Source of the DNA: Azadirachta indica
Lineage: Eukaryota; Streptophyta; Magnoliopsida; Sapindales; Meliaceae
NCBI GenBank assembly: GCA_022749755.1
Contig: CM040452.1
Location: 13,844,350-13,908,349 of the forward strand
Reading direction: 5' to 3'
DNA length: 64,000 nt
The position numbers and the translations under genes are program-made. Position 1 is the first letter of the stretch; each line of letters starts with the position of its first letter. The notes below the pieces were generated by a model. That model made no database searches, had not been told where the DNA came from, and worked only from the letters and a program-made list of their open reading frames with translations. Below, piece by piece: positions 11,708 to 24,900 of this stretch.

Positions 11708-12849
11708 GTGGATATGATTCTCTTAATAGCCATTAGAAATGATCATCTAAGGATAATGTTATAAGAGGCAGGTTTGTCCACAATGACAAAGTCCATTAGG
11801 GTGATGACTTGGGTTGGCTCTTCGCTTATAGTCACCAAGAAGAAGAAGTTTTCCCACGGCATCACTTGGTCATCTATGAAATCACTGAGCAGAGTAAACA
11901 CCTGTTAAGTTCGTGCCAAGGTCAACTCCAACTTATCAAAAGTACTTTTAAACAAGGTGTCCACTAATCTTTCAGTGTCAATTAGAATTTTGGCCACGTC
12001 TTTGCTTACCACCTTGAGTAATGACCAGTGCATCGTCGTGCGGGTATACCACGTCTCAAGCATTCTTTTTAGTGAACATTAGCCAGGTTGTAACCTTTTT
12101 AGGCATCTTTGATGGTTTATTCACTAAGTTGACCTAATATTTGTAATAGATCAGTGTAAGGTGACATAAATAAGCCTTCCTTACTCTGTTTGTGTCTCCA
12201 GTCAAAGTGGGTCCTCAACTGATAGTATTAACTAAGTCTATATTCTAGTCTTTCCTCAACTAGACCTTGTTCATGTCACCTCTTCGTGAGGGCTCACCTT
12301 GCTATTGGGCCTCATCGATTCTACTCCTAACCTTAGGCAAGAACGCTTTTAAATATTCATTGTTGATTATATTTTAAATTTGATCTCACAGACGTGTTGT
12401 GATCGTGCTTCTTATGAAAGTCACAGTATTTTGATTCCTCATTTTAGGTGGGGTGGTCATCTTTAGGGATTTTACCAAAAGTCCTTTTTGCTGAATAGTA
12501 TAGAATATCTACCTCTACGAAGTATTTAGTTGGTGATAGATTAAAGGTTGGTTAGAACTTTCGTCTTCCCCCACAATGTGAATTGGATCTCCTTAGTAAA
12601 GGTGAAGGTCGGGGTAGTATTGGCCCTAGTAGTGATCTGTACCTAAATGGTAATAGAGCAGAGGGCATCCCTGCTGACTTAACAAGATTCCCTGAGGTTA
12701 GAGCCTAGCTCGTGGTGTTTGTGCCTTTACCTTCCTTTTATCTTTAACCTTCAAACTGAGCTCTTCGGCCTTCTCACACTTTCGCTTGATACTGCACCAT
12801 TCTTCTAAGGTTATCTGTTGAATAGCTTAGTGGTAGGCCTTTTGATAGA

Positions 12850-13330
12850 AAGTGGGTGGCCACTTTTCAAAAGAAAGCCAAAGCGGGCTGGTGTAGAGGT
12901 TGTGCCAAAAGTTGCACAAGGTCTCTATTTCCTCGTAGACTCCCATTTATAAGACCTCATCATGGTAACGTTTAACGAAATCTTTCAAAAGTTCTTACCC
13001 GCTTTACTTAATGTATCGCAAAGTGGATAGGTTTTTAGTTTGTGACTTAGCTCTTTGAAAATATCGAATAAACTTGTTGGCTAATATAACAAAGATCCAT
13101 ACGCTACTCAAAGACAGCTTCTTGTAGGTCTATGCTAGTCCTGCCAAGGTAGTAAAAAACAACTTACACATCACCTCATTTGGTACTCTCTACACCAACA
13201 TCAGATCTTGGAACGTCTCCACGTAAGTAATCAAGTCAGTTTAACCTTGATACAGCTCAATATGAGGCATATTGAACTTCTTTGATAGATTGGCCCTCTT
13301 GACATTGTTTGCCAGAGGGGCGTTGAAGTC
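12850..13330 (-). pseudogene. gag remnant of the Tat element
   Basis: Minus-strand translation gives a FNMPHIELYQG-like start, then YVETFQDLMLV and MCKLFFTTLAGLA. These are typical of plant gypsy gag (retrotransposon gag domain), but internal stops are present. The region on either side is also internal element sequence without a readable frame. Confidence 0.6.
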
Positions 13331-14060
13331 ACCTAGTAGATATGTAGGGTCAAAGTCAACTTTGCTCCCCCTAAGTTCTTTCACCTTAGCTTGTACTTCC
13401 TCCAATTGCTTCCTCAAACCTTCTACATAAAGACGCTTATGGTCACTATCTTTTTAACGCTTAGCCATAAATGAGTACCTCAAGTTCCTATGCTTTAGTC
13501 CATCTATCTGGCATCTTGGTGGCTCAACCCTGTTGCTTGCAATCGACCTTCTGTCACTACGAGACTTATACGAGACTCTTGAGTATTACTCTTAGGTCGA
13601 GTGGGCTATGGTTGCTTATTGAGTTGGCTTAGGTTGAGCTAGTCAGCTCGTCCCAAGCCTTGTTGACTAACCTGGGCGAGGTTTTGTTTAGGATGACCTT
13701 CTATTAGAACCCTTGTACTTTGTTACGATGGCAGCAAGATTCCTAAGTTAACACACAGATAAGACATCAATTATTAGAACTATACTTTAGTCTCAGTCAA
13801 CTCTTTCTCCGCCTTTGCCTTTTCCACATCAAGGTCTTGTTTTACCACTGCCTTTTCATTTTTCCTTCAAAATGATTCTATCACCATTTCTCCTCTATTC
13901 TGACTTTCAACAATCTCTGGGAGAACTTGGCTCCTTGATGAAGGAGTGACATGACTAGGCTCTCATATGCGTCCTCAACTACCTTTCTTGTAGCTTTAAC
14001 TATTGGCATTTGGCTTCTTGAGCGAGCATGCAAATTATAAGAGGGCTTTTCGACTTAAGT

Positions 14061-14077
14061 CCTCACAGACAGCGCCA
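14061..14077 (-). other. primer-binding site of the Tat element
   Basis: TGGCGCTGTCTGTGAGG on the minus strand begins one base inside the 5' (right) LTR. TGGCGC starts are common in tRNA-primed plant gypsy elements. I did not identify the tRNA. Confidence 0.6.
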
Positions 14078-14078
14078 C

Positions 14079-15569
14079 TGTTAATGCAAAAATTTTGCTC
14101 GACCCACACCAGGTCTTAAAAATGATCTAGGTGCTCTTATCGTGGACAATGGTGTCATACTAGGTCTTCATTTCGAGAACTAGGTCACGTGATCCAAAGT
14201 TAGAATAAGGTTCAACTGACCCCAGGTCTTCTTTACATACTAAAGTAGCTGTGACTCGACTTGCCCACAACACACTCCTCTATTACCACCGACCTTTAAG
14301 CTGACTTAAACTCTTAACTCCGTTGCCTTAACCTACAAACCTCTTAAAAAATAACACAAAGGTTAGATAGAGGTCGCCACTTCGGCAATCCCTCTCCAAT
14401 GCTTTTTCAAGGGAAATGAAATGGTGAACAGAAAATGAGGTTTAAAAAATAATCTCAAGACCAAGTCTTATTACTGGTTTTTCAAGGGAATGGAAAGAGA
14501 AAAGGTTCATGAATTACTCATGTAACATTTATAGAGGCTAAGCAATGTTTGAAATGTATATTCCATGGCGCTAAAAAGTCTCTTCTTGGATAATGGGTTT
14601 CCTTACTTTCTTAGATGATGATGAGAATCAATGTTCACTTACCTTAAACCTATGAAAAATATGTTTTTATATAAGAGGAAGAGCTAAGCGATGATTGGAT
14701 AAGGCATATTGTCTTAATTCTGCTCAACCCTAATTAGGTGGCACTTTTCCATTGGTTCTAGATGGTGCGACGTGATAGGCGAGGATTGGAGGTTTTGGTC
14801 TCATCCAAAGGATGTGTACCACGTATTTATCTTCCATTGGTATAAGGCTAAAGGCCGTTTTCCTCCTTTCTACATGGCAGAACCTTATCAGCCCTTCTGA
14901 GCAAGGGAATGGTCCCCCATTGATGCACAGCAAGCCTTTACCATGCTGTCTAGCCTTTGCCCAGCTCAATTCACACTCTGCTTCCTTCCATGGTCAAAGA
15001 TTGTTTGCCTCTGGTTTTGTGGTCCTCATAAGATATTTTGGGGTTTGAATCTTATTTTTAATGGAATATGGGTGGCGTTGACTTGGTCACTAAAAGACCT
15101 AGTTATCTAAACACCTTTGATCTCTCATTAACGAGATTATGATACTAAGTAATACACTGCTTGTAATAAGTTGATACACATTTCTTGCCATAACACAAGG
15201 TTGAAGGCGCTATTCCATTCCTTGTTTTACACACTGTGACATTAAACCACATAAATATGCACTAGGGTTCTCAGTCGCGATTTTCTCATATCTCAAGGTT
15301 TCTGGTCACGTGGGCAATTCCTCACATTCCATAATTTCTGGTCACGTGAACGATTGTTGACAATGGTGTCAAATATTTCATTGATGCACAATAGAGAGTC
15401 TAGCTCAAGATGAATCTTATCCAGTCACTTTCAACTTGATTCTAAATTAACTTGCTATCCTATTTGTACAAGAGTGATGGCAAGTTTGGTCACTTTAACT
15501 AATATTAGTTGGAATCATTACGAACTCGCATTCTACCAAGAATCCTATCCATATTTTTCCTCCAATATA
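14079..15569 (-). repeat. 5' LTR of the Tat element (right copy)
   Basis: About 1.49 kb, direct repeat of 6849-8312. It contains a block (about 14795-14930) missing from the left LTR. That block produces short ORFs on both strands that are not genes. The outer end is uncertain by a few bases because it merges into a TA microsatellite. Confidence 0.8.
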
Positions 15570-16529
15570 TACATATATATATATATATTAACTTAATTAC
15601 ACATAATATTTTTTTTATCAAATCAACTTAATTAGTATTGCAAGAAAAGTTGTACTTGTCATGACTTTTCATGAAAAATGCTTGTTTCTAAGTCTAAATA
15701 ATTAGTAAAATATTGATCATCAAAAACCAGTCACAGGCAATTATTCTTTTTTTTTTTTCAAAATGAAATCTTAAACGATTCATTTATTAAATATTATAAT
15801 TGTCTTTCAGCCTACGTGGTCGCAATCATGGTATACACGTCATTGATTGTTCGTTTCCAACCAAAGCAAAAAATCCAAGTGCAGAATGCTATACCACCCA
15901 TTCATCAAGTACTCTCTCTGTTTATCCTTTTTATAAACCTCAAAACGAGCGATATTTATTGAATAATTAATAATTAAAAGGAAATTAAGTCCGGAGAAAA
16001 ATAGTTATAGGATATATACACATATATATATATGTGTGTGTGTGTGTAGCCCTTTCTCTTCAAGCCAAAGCTTAAAACAAAATCAAGATATATGACAAGA
16101 GAGATGATTAAGACCCACATAATACACGCCATGTAAGTTGTAACTGAAGTATAGCAGGCCCAGGCGATTTTGGTAGAAAGAACATTAATTAATTTCGCAG
16201 CAAAGCCGAAAGGCGAAGAAATATGTCAAAGATCAGATCCATGATCCTACAACGACGCCATGAGCAATAAAATTTTCATAAAATGTCAAACGCAATAAAA
16301 GAGAGAGGGATTTAGAAAAGGAAGGTGAGAAAAGCACTGCTACATTTAACTTTTAACACAAACCATGAAACACAATTATCCCAGTAACATTAATTAGTAA
16401 AGGCAATATAGGGTACACCGGGATAATCTGAGGACAATTTTATTCAAAAGATACAAGCGACGTACTTTCATGGGATAATAAGTAGGAACCGCTGCAGTAG
16501 TTGCAGTTTTTTGTTTCGAGTGGGTGCGT
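15570..16529. other. intergenic flank 3' of P450 C
   Basis: No coding sequence. A (TA)n(TG)n microsatellite lies at about 16013-16047. From about 16370 to 16460 it matches the 3' flank of gene B (shared ATAATCTGAGGACA and CAAAAGATAC), evidence that B and C arose by duplication of a block including the 3' untranslated region. Confidence 0.65.
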
Positions 16530-18904
16530 TTATTCCATAACAGGTGAAGGAAGATAAGGAGTAGGGATTAAGAGCAGTCCATCTCTTCTTTTAACCGAAA
16601 TACCAAACGCCTCAGTCATGGCCAAATCTTCGTTTCTCATTTCATTGGGCAGTTTCCAGTCAAAATGATACAACAACATTGCGAGTGGAAGCTCAACATT
16701 GGCCAGACCAAACGACGTTCCAGGGCATATTCTTCTACCAGCACCAAATGGAATGTACTGAAAATTATTCCCCTGATAGTCAAGAGAACAATCGAGGAAT
16801 CTCTCAGGTATAAAGCTCTCAGGTTCAACCCAATATTTAGGATCTCTTCCCATCGCCCATATATTGACAAGTACTCTGGCTTTGACAGGTATGTTGAATC
16901 CATTAATCTCACAACTCTGCCCACATTCCCTTGGAATTAACAAAGGAGCGGAAGGATGTAATCTCAGAGTTTCCTTAACAACAAGTTTTAAGAATTTCAT
17001 TTGCTCGATTCCAGTTTCATCGACCTTCCCCAATCTATTAAAGACTTCCCTCACCTCTGCTTGTGCCTTTTTCATCACTTTATGATTTTTCATCATTTCG
17101 CTCATTGCCCAATCTACAGTCGTAGCTGATGTCTCGCTGCCAGCACTAAAAACGTCCTGATCGATCAGAAGGGAGATTAGGATTTTAAATTTTAAATAGG
17201 CCTCAATTTCTGTAATTAACCGATTTAGGGAGAGAGATTACTTCATGCATTGAACTTTAGGAATTAACATTTAGTACCTGCAGTGATTCAAAAAATGAAC
17301 GATGCAAATCATTCTACAAATAGATTGGATCCACAACGTGAAATCGACCGGCTTATGTCCCGCAAATTAACAGCACTGTTGAAATAGATGCACTCTTATA
17401 CAAAACGCTAGAAGCCTAAAATGAAAACAAAAATCTTTAAAAATCTAGAATTCTGAATCATGTCACTGAGAGATATTTTATAGGGTTAGGCAAGACATGT
17501 GGCTACTAAAAAGCAGTGAAAATATGAGGTTCAAGATGCACAGCATATGTCGGTGATTGATGTAAAGTCATAATGAAAGCTCTGTTTATCTCCTTAAGAA
17601 AACATTGGAGGAAGCCCTCGTATTGGGTTGTATCCAATTAACATAAATATATAAATCCCAAATACTTACCCTATTTCACTCACAATATCTACAAAATACT
17701 GACAAGCACAAAAGGGATCTGGTGAAGACAGAAAATTCAATCCATTTACAAAGCTGTCATGAGATGTTAAATTAGGTTTTACCAGCCTTTTTTATTTTTG
17801 AAAACAGCGAGGAATTTCTAATATTGAAAAAAAAGAGAAAAAGAAGCAAAATTCTAAAGCAAATTCAAGTCTTGCATACTAACATATTAAGGCAATAAAT
17901 ATGTAGCAAGTTTCTCCATGTTGTATACCATCATCCATAAATTTATGTAATTGATGTTCAAACTAATTACGTAATTCCAGCAGGAAGTAATTACTTACAT
18001 GAATTACCGCTTTGATGTTGTCAGTAGTGAAGGAAAATTCAAGACCACCATGCTCTTGTATTTTCAAGAGAACATCAACCAGATTTTCAGCTTCTTCACT
18101 CTTCTCAAGCTTCAATGTTTCTTTGCGCTTTTTATGTTCAATGATAATGTTTTCAATTACTCTGTCAGCATCTTGATGCATCCTCTCTACATGACGCCTG
18201 ATTCCGGTCATGTGTTGAAGCCATTTAACGGATGGAAACAGATTTGCGATATTAAAACCCGATATCAGTTCTATGCCTTCCTTAATGGCTGAGATAAATA
18301 CTTGTTGATCTTTGCGTTTGCTGCCAAAAGCTGCTCTCGAAGTGATACCATACATTAATGAGTAAACTTGATCGGTCAAGTTAATCACTGATCCTGCCTT
18401 TGAAGAAATCGAATTGATGAGATTAGACACCTCCTCTTCTCTTATTGATCGGAAAGACTCGACTCGTTTCGGGCTTAAAACTTCCGAAATGCAGATTTTT
18501 CGCAGTTGTCTCCAGTAACCACCATATGGTGCAAAGGCTATATCAGAACAACCGTAAGTCATGATAGATGTTTCTGGATCCTGAGGCCTTGATGCAAAGA
18601 TAACATCATGGGTTTTCATCACTTCTCTGGCCATCTCTGGTGAAGAAACAACGATGGTGGAGATTTCTCCAAGTTGTAAATGCATAAGAGGTCCATATTT
18701 TTTGGCCAAGTCTCTTAGTCGACGATGGGGTAGAGAGGAAAGAAGCTGGTGGATGTTTCCGATGATAGGTAATTTCCATGGCCCCGGAGGTAGATTTGAA
18801 GTTGTGTTGCTTGTTTTGGATATCTTCCATAATTTCAGCAACACGAAGAAGAAGAGAAGAAAGAGAAGAAGGTTTGATGAGAAAGAGGAGAATCCAACAT
18901 CCAT
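16530..18904 (-). CDS. CYP71D-like cytochrome P450 C, intact (510 aa)
   Basis: Exon 1 is 17999-18904, the intron 17157-17998 (gtaagt...cag, phase 0), and exon 2 16530-17156. I take the ATG at 18902-18904 (MDVGFSS) because A and B start at the same point of the alignment. An in-frame upstream ATG at 18914-18916 would add MHSH. Residues 1-30 form a hydrophobic ER anchor, then [27 protein letters not shown] (307-312), ETLR (364-367), PERF (419-422), and [11 protein letters not shown] with heme-ligand Cys446. All canonical P450 residues are present and the length is typical of the CYP71 family. Relatives in CYP71D oxidise sesquiterpenes and other specialised metabolites. The substrate here is unknown. 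It needs NADPH-P450 reductase. Family assignment is by motif and overall similarity as I recall the family, not by a search. Confidence 0.92.
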
Positions 18905-19537
18905 GTGTGAATGCATATTTGCCTGTTCGTATCCTAGCCTGGTAACTCGTAAAAATAAATTGCTACTAGCCCTAAAAGTCAACTTTCAATGCGCGTGATA
19001 GAAAAATAAATTGCTAGGAGCCAGCCTTTAGAGTCAATATTCGATCCACGGTAGAAAAAAATACTACTTTTTTGGCTTGTAAATAAGAATTTATAGGTTA
19101 ATATTATTCTTAACTAGCACGCCAATAGGAGTTCGCGTTTTATTGTTTATCGTCACCTATTTCAGTCAACAAGTAAAATTTCAGAGGGAATCATATTTTT
19201 AATTTCTTCCGATTTCCTAGTATGCTGTCTTAATTTCCACAGGGAGCACAACGGCCCGCCAATTCTGACCAAAGAAAACAAAAGGAAAAAGACAATGACT
19301 ATAGCAATTAATGTGGAATATATTCATAAATACATCCAAATTGATATCATTTATATATTATTTTAAATTTAAATTATAAAATAAATCGTTTGGTACAACA
19401 ATAATATATAGAAATTACTTTAATTTCGCCTATCAGCTTTTTTTTTTTCTTTTTGTGTTTTGATTATCTCATAGGATACGACCCCAGTATTTTATGAGAA
19501 ATTAATTTATAATTAAGGAAGTGGTGCTTGTCATAAT
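18905..19537. other. upstream region of P450 C
   Basis: No gene. A weak TATA-like TATAAA (minus strand) is near 19096. The part from 19190 to 19410 is the counterpart of 6650-6848 upstream of gene B. Confidence 0.5.
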
Positions 19538-19795
19538 TAGAGCTGGGTAAAATTATTCAACCGAACCGAACCAAATCGAATCAAACGAATTGAACTATTC
19601 AGTTTGAAAAGAAGTTTGACTTTATATTTATTACACTCTAATCAATTTGGTTCGAATTTAGGTAAAATCAAAGCTGAATCAAACTTAAGAGTAAAATTTT
19701 TTTTGAGTCTTTAATGTTATATAAATTATAAATAAAATGAAATATTTACAATTATTTTTATAAGTCCACGTAAAAATAGAGGACTCGTTATAAAT

Positions 19796-19962
19796 AAATC
19801 AAATAAAAATGAAAAGTATTTTAGATTAAAAGATAATTACTTATATATATAAGCAAGAAATGAAGGGGGACTGATAAGCTTTATCGATGCAATATCCATG
19901 TAAAATAATTTCATGGTATTAGCGATGTGAGATAAGTGGAATTCACTACCGACTTCACAACA
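19796..19962 (-). repeat. 3' LTR of the nested copia element
   Basis: 167 bp. It shares the ATTCACTACCGACTTCACAACA-type end with the right LTR (two parts: ATTCACYACC, RACTTCACAACA). It lacks about 70 bp found in the right LTR, and its outer TG has become CG in plus-strand reading. Confidence 0.85.
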
Positions 19963-20541
19963 CTCCCATGGAATTCCACTAGCTTCAATTACAATTATAA
20001 GAAAAATATAATCCTTAAAAGTAATGTTGAATGTGTTTAATGCTGCCTCGTTAAAAACTTTACCAGTAAAACCCAGTGAGATAAAACCTAGACTAAGGAA
20101 AAGAGAGTACAGCGCACATCAATTCTTATAACACCCAAAACTCTTTAAAAGATATGCTCTCCGTAATAAAAACCCTCCCCTCAACACAACTTGTATTAAT
20201 CAGATAACTTGTGAAGCCAATACATGTTAATGTTGTGTACTAGTTTTTCTAAAGTCAATGTAGGTAGTGTTTTGGTGAAAAAATCAACAAAATTTTCATT
20301 GGAGCGTATATGTTTCACATTAATCTGGTGGCTCTACTGGAGCTCGTGATTATAGAAGAACTTTGGTGAAATATACTTCATTCCATCACCTTTAATATAT
20401 CCTCTAACTTGTGCAATGCAAGCTACATTATCTTCAATATTATTGTTGGAACATTTGTAATAGATGGTAAGTTGTATGTACTCTAAATGTGATGGATAAC
20501 AGATTGCAACCATATACATTCCCTGCTTACTCCATGTAGTG

Positions 20542-21382
20542 CTAAAATCTCATAATGGTTACAGGAGGTTGCAGTGTTGTTTTATATAAACACACACCCT
20601 GTTTGTAACCTAGGTTTATAAGGATTTGAAAGATAACCAGCATTTGTATAACCAACAAGCTCTGGATTCTTTGTTGGTTCATTGGAATAAAATAGTTCCA
20701 AATTTGTTGCTCCACGAAGGTAATGAAAAATATGCTTAATGCCATTCTAATGCCAGCGAGTGAGCGCAGAACTAAATCTGCTAACAAATACACAAAGAAT
20801 GCTATCTCCAGTCTAGTACACTATGCCAGACATATTAAAGTGCCAATTGCATTAAGATATAGTACTTTTGGACTTAGTATCTCTTCATCATCTCCTTTTG
20901 GGTGAAATAAACCTTTTTTAAGATTTAGGGACAGAACAACCATGGGCGTACTTAATGGATAAGCTTTATTCATATTAAAACGTTTCAGGATCTTTTCAAC
21001 ATAATTAGATTGATGGATAAAAATTTTATTAGACTTGTGCTCGATTTTCAAGCTGAGGCAGTGTTTAGTTTTTCCTAAATCTTTTATCTCAAATTTCTTC
21101 TTCAGATATTCGACAATTTTAAGGAGCCCTTCAAGAGTTCCAATTAAATTCATGTCATTGACATAAACTATTACAATGGCAAATCCTGACTCTATTTTCT
21201 TTATAAATACGCATGAGCATATAAGATTATTAGTATATCCTTCCCTAATTAAGTACTTACTTAGGCGATTATACCACATGCGCCTAGATTATTTTAAGCC
21301 ATATAAGGATCACCATAACTTAATTGAATACAAACTACAATCCTTTGATTTAAATGCTTCAGGCATTTTGAATCTTTCATAA
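20542..21382 (-). pseudogene. copia RT/RNase H remnant with YVND at the active site
   Basis: The 20821-21279 frame encodes MWYNRLSKYLIREGY, then VYVNDMNLIGT and KKFEIKDLGKTKHCL, the typical copia RT core and its downstream helix. The catalytic motif YVDD reads YVND (GAT to AAT). The continuation towards RNase H lies in another frame at 20542-20793. The protein cannot be active. Confidence 0.85.
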
Positions 21383-21958
21383 ATTTTCATATAAATATCA
21401 ATGTCAAGTGACCCATATAAATAAACTGTCACTACATCCATAAGACGCATATTAAGATTCTTTGAGACTGCCAAACTTATCAAAAATCAAAACGTAATAA
21501 TATCTAGCATAAGAGAATATGTTTCATGAAAATTAATTCTAAGCCTCTGAGAGAAACCTTGGGCGACAAGTCGCGTTTTGTATCTGATAATCTTATTATA
21601 CTTATTTACATTTCTTTACGAATACCCATTTATATCCAACGGGTTTGACATCTTTAGGTGTGAGGATTAAAGGTCCAAATACTTTACGTTTGACAAAAGA
21701 AGCTAACTCTACTTGAATTGCTTCTTTCTATGAAGGCCAGTCATGTCTTTATCTATATTCATTCATAGTCTATGGGTCACAATCATTTCTCATGATTTCA
21801 ATAGCTATCATAAATGAAAACACATTGTCGACAACTATTTCATTATGATCCCACATCACATTTATTTATACATAATTTGTAGATTTTTCTTTATTTTGAG
21901 ATTTTTGTGCCACTTCAAGGGGTAAAACGTCTTCAAGAGCTCGTGTCACTTCTAGGAC

Positions 21959-22885
21959 TTACGCCTTTTTAGGAACTAATGCTTCTTTAAGAGCTTGTAT
22001 CTCTTCAGGGGCTATTATTGTTTCCGAGACATATGTCTTTTCGAGGACTATCAACTCTTCTAGAAGTAGTGATTCAGAAGTTATAGATAGGCTTATTGCT
22101 CGAGCATTATTTTTAACAAGATCCTGATTTATGAATTGTCTTTTCCATAGAACAATATCTTTTGAACTAATTGGTCTAACACACTTTTGGCGTGTAATAG
22201 ATGATTCATTTGTTGCCTTTTGATTAGATTGTTCTTCAGGAACAATCACCTAGGTTGATGTATTAGCAGTTGATATATATGATTTGATCACTCTTGTAGT
22301 ATCATGAAATGCATCTGGTAATTGATTTGCAATTTGTTAAAGTTGCATTATCTTTCGTACTTTATTTTCACATTGATTAGTACGAGAACTTAGATGACAT
22401 AAAGTAGGTGTTTTTCAAGAAAATGTATGTCTGATTTTAGAAGACATTTTCTTGTCTTTTAGTGATGGAAAAATTGTCCTATCCAAATGACAATTTAGAA
22501 ATCGTGTGGTAAATAGATCACCTATTAAGGGCTCACAATGTCTGATAATAGAATGTGAGTTATAATTAACGTAAACCCTAAACAATGTTAAGGTCTCATC
22601 TTAGTGCATTGCGGAGATAGAATAAGAATATACACAACACAATCAAAAGTGTGTAGATAGGATATATCAGATGGATGACCAAATATAAGTTGAACATTGG
22701 TGATAAGCAATAATGGCCAAATTAAAAGTTACAGTATGCAAAATAGTATGACCCCATGCAGAAATTGGTAATTGAGTACGTAACAGTAAAATTCTAGCAA
22801 TTACCTGGAGTTTCTTAATAAGAGATTCAACTAATTCATTTTGAGTATAGATATATGGAATTAGATGCTCTACATTAATCCTCAC
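21959..22885 (-). pseudogene. copia integrase C-terminal half and linker remnant
   Basis: The frame at 22667-22885 carries NELVESLIKKLQVIARILLL and SAWGHTILHT, equivalent to the conserved segment after the last catalytic Glu of copia integrases. The 21959-22249 frame is the charged linker between integrase and RT. Stops separate all parts. The sequence from 22886 to about 23870 continues the integrase and protease region but is too eroded to outline. Confidence 0.7.
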
Positions 22886-24479
22886 TGATGTGCAATGGGC
22901 ATTAAATACTTTAGAAGTAAACTCACAAACATTATCTAAACATATAGCCTTGATTGCGTAATCAAGAAAATGTGCCCTTAATTTTATAATCTATGCAAGC
23001 AATCTAGCAAATGCAACATTGTGTGTAAATAATAAACACACATGTGACCATCGAACAGATGGATCAATTATAACCATAAAATAGCGAAACAGTTCATTAG
23101 GTTAGTGATTTGGTCCACAAATGCCTCCTTAAATTTTTTGTAAAAATGATAAAGACTCAAATCCAATTTAAGAATGGGATGGTTTAGTCACTAATTTTCC
23201 CTGTAAGCAAATGGTGCATGTATTCTCATTGAACAACAAAATCCTTAGGTTCTTTAATGGATGTCCATAAGAATTCTCAATAATTCTACGCATTATTATA
23301 GATCTTAGGTGACCAAGATGGTCATGCTATAACATAAACATTTTAGAATCAATGATCTTCTACTTCATTACTGCATAGCTTTCAATTGAACGTATAATTG
23401 TATAATATAAACTAAATGACAATGCTAGAAGCTTTTATAATATACATTTCTTACCTAAGACATTAGAAGTAATACAGAGATAGATTGTATTATTTTATTT
23501 TAAAGTCTCAATATGATATCTATTTCAACGAATATCTTTAAAGCTAAGCAAATTTCTGCTGGATTTGCTAGAATACAAGGCATTATATATATATATATAA
23601 AATTTGGTTTCACTTGCTAACAAGATTAAGGCTCTTCCAGAGCCTTCAACCAAGTCTGCAAGACCTAATATAGTATTCACATTAACTTTAATCATTTTTA
23701 ATTTTAAGAAATAATTCTTATCTCAAAAGATTGTGTGCGTAGTCGCACTATCAACTAAGCATACATCTGTATCTCTCTTTTTTGAAAAGATTAACTCCCT
23801 TTTGATATTCATGTCCTTTTATATGATAATTCACATCAATTATCATAATAATAAATGCAAAATATAAAATATGGATAAAGGAATTATAAAGGACAAAATA
23901 AAAAGTAACAATTAGATTATAAATAATATGAATATTATCAACAAAAAAAAATCAAGACACATATTATCAACAAAGTCTCAATATTTTTCTCATTTTCATA
24001 GGAGTCAAATATGGCTTTATTAGATAATTCAACATATTATAGGTACGCAATATATGTCATTGTATGCTATGTAAGTGACAAATTTGTCACATTATAAGCA
24101 CTCCACTTCTAGTGATTAAATATAATTACAAATGTAATTATGAAGTTCATAGCTACTAAGAGGGCAATATCGAGTCATTTTCATCATTTTATACAACTTT
24201 CACAATTGTCATATATGGTTCCATTCACTTTTGGGAACAGTAAATAAACAATCATAACAGTGATCTAATTAAGTAAAGGAACATGAATGCAATTTTCAAA
24301 ATATACACTCACAATTTTAGTTGTGAAATAATTATAAATAAAACTGAGTTATATTTAGTGTAATATTGCATTCATTTCTTTATTTTAAGAAGTTATGTTC
24401 CTCTAAAAGTTGTATTTAATGATGAAGGAGAGAAATCATAATTTTCAATTACCTTCGAGAATATTTTCCTCTCTTTAAA

Positions 24480-24900
24480 TAGTGACTTCTAGATCATGAC
24501 ATGAAAATGTATTTCAACAACCCATGAACAAATATATGTCTAGAACTTTAGGTTCTAATTTTATAACTTATATTCAGAACTTCAAGATCTAATCTTAATA
24601 AACTGAAAACTCGAGTTTATGAAGTTGGTATATGGAGCTTCAAATCCATATAATTCGTGTATAGAACTTCAAGTCTACACAGTTAATATATGAAACTTCA
24701 AGTCCTTAGTTATATAAAACTTTAGGTCCTTATAATTGTTACATAAAACTTCTAGTCCATAATAATTCAAAGTTATATGAATAATATAGATTTAGAATTC
24801 CAAGTTCTACTTTAATTAATTCAAAACTTCGGATCTGAAGAGCAATTTCATTTGAGGACTTTAGGTCCTGATCCTTTTGATCTTTTACAATATAAAACAT
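24480..24900. repeat. dispersed AACTTYAAGTCC-type short repeats in the copia 5' part
   Basis: The phrase AACTTCAAGTCC, or close variants such as AACTTTAGGTCC and ACTTCTAGTCC, occurs about ten times at irregular spacings of roughly 30-50 bp. No frame is open through it. It lies between the 5' LTR and the recognisable pol region. Confidence 0.6.

Larger units (their letters stand above)
6849..15569 (-). mobile_element. degenerate Ty3/gypsy retrotransposon, Tat type
   Basis: Two diverged direct repeats (6849-8312 and 14079-15569) bracket an internal region read on the minus strand. Both begin TGTTRATGC. A possible 5-bp target duplication TACAT lies at 6844-6848 and 15570-15574. From right to left come a primer-binding site, gag, protease linker, RT, RNase H, a second RNase-H-like domain and integrase. 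The extra RNase H between RNase H and integrase is the known mark of the Tat lineage. All domains are broken by stops and frameshifts and the LTRs are clearly diverged, so the insertion is old and cannot move by itself. Confidence 0.85.

Noticed and set aside
14730..15048. 78-79-codon ORFs on opposite strands
   Set aside because: They lie wholly in the Tat element LTR and show no domain.
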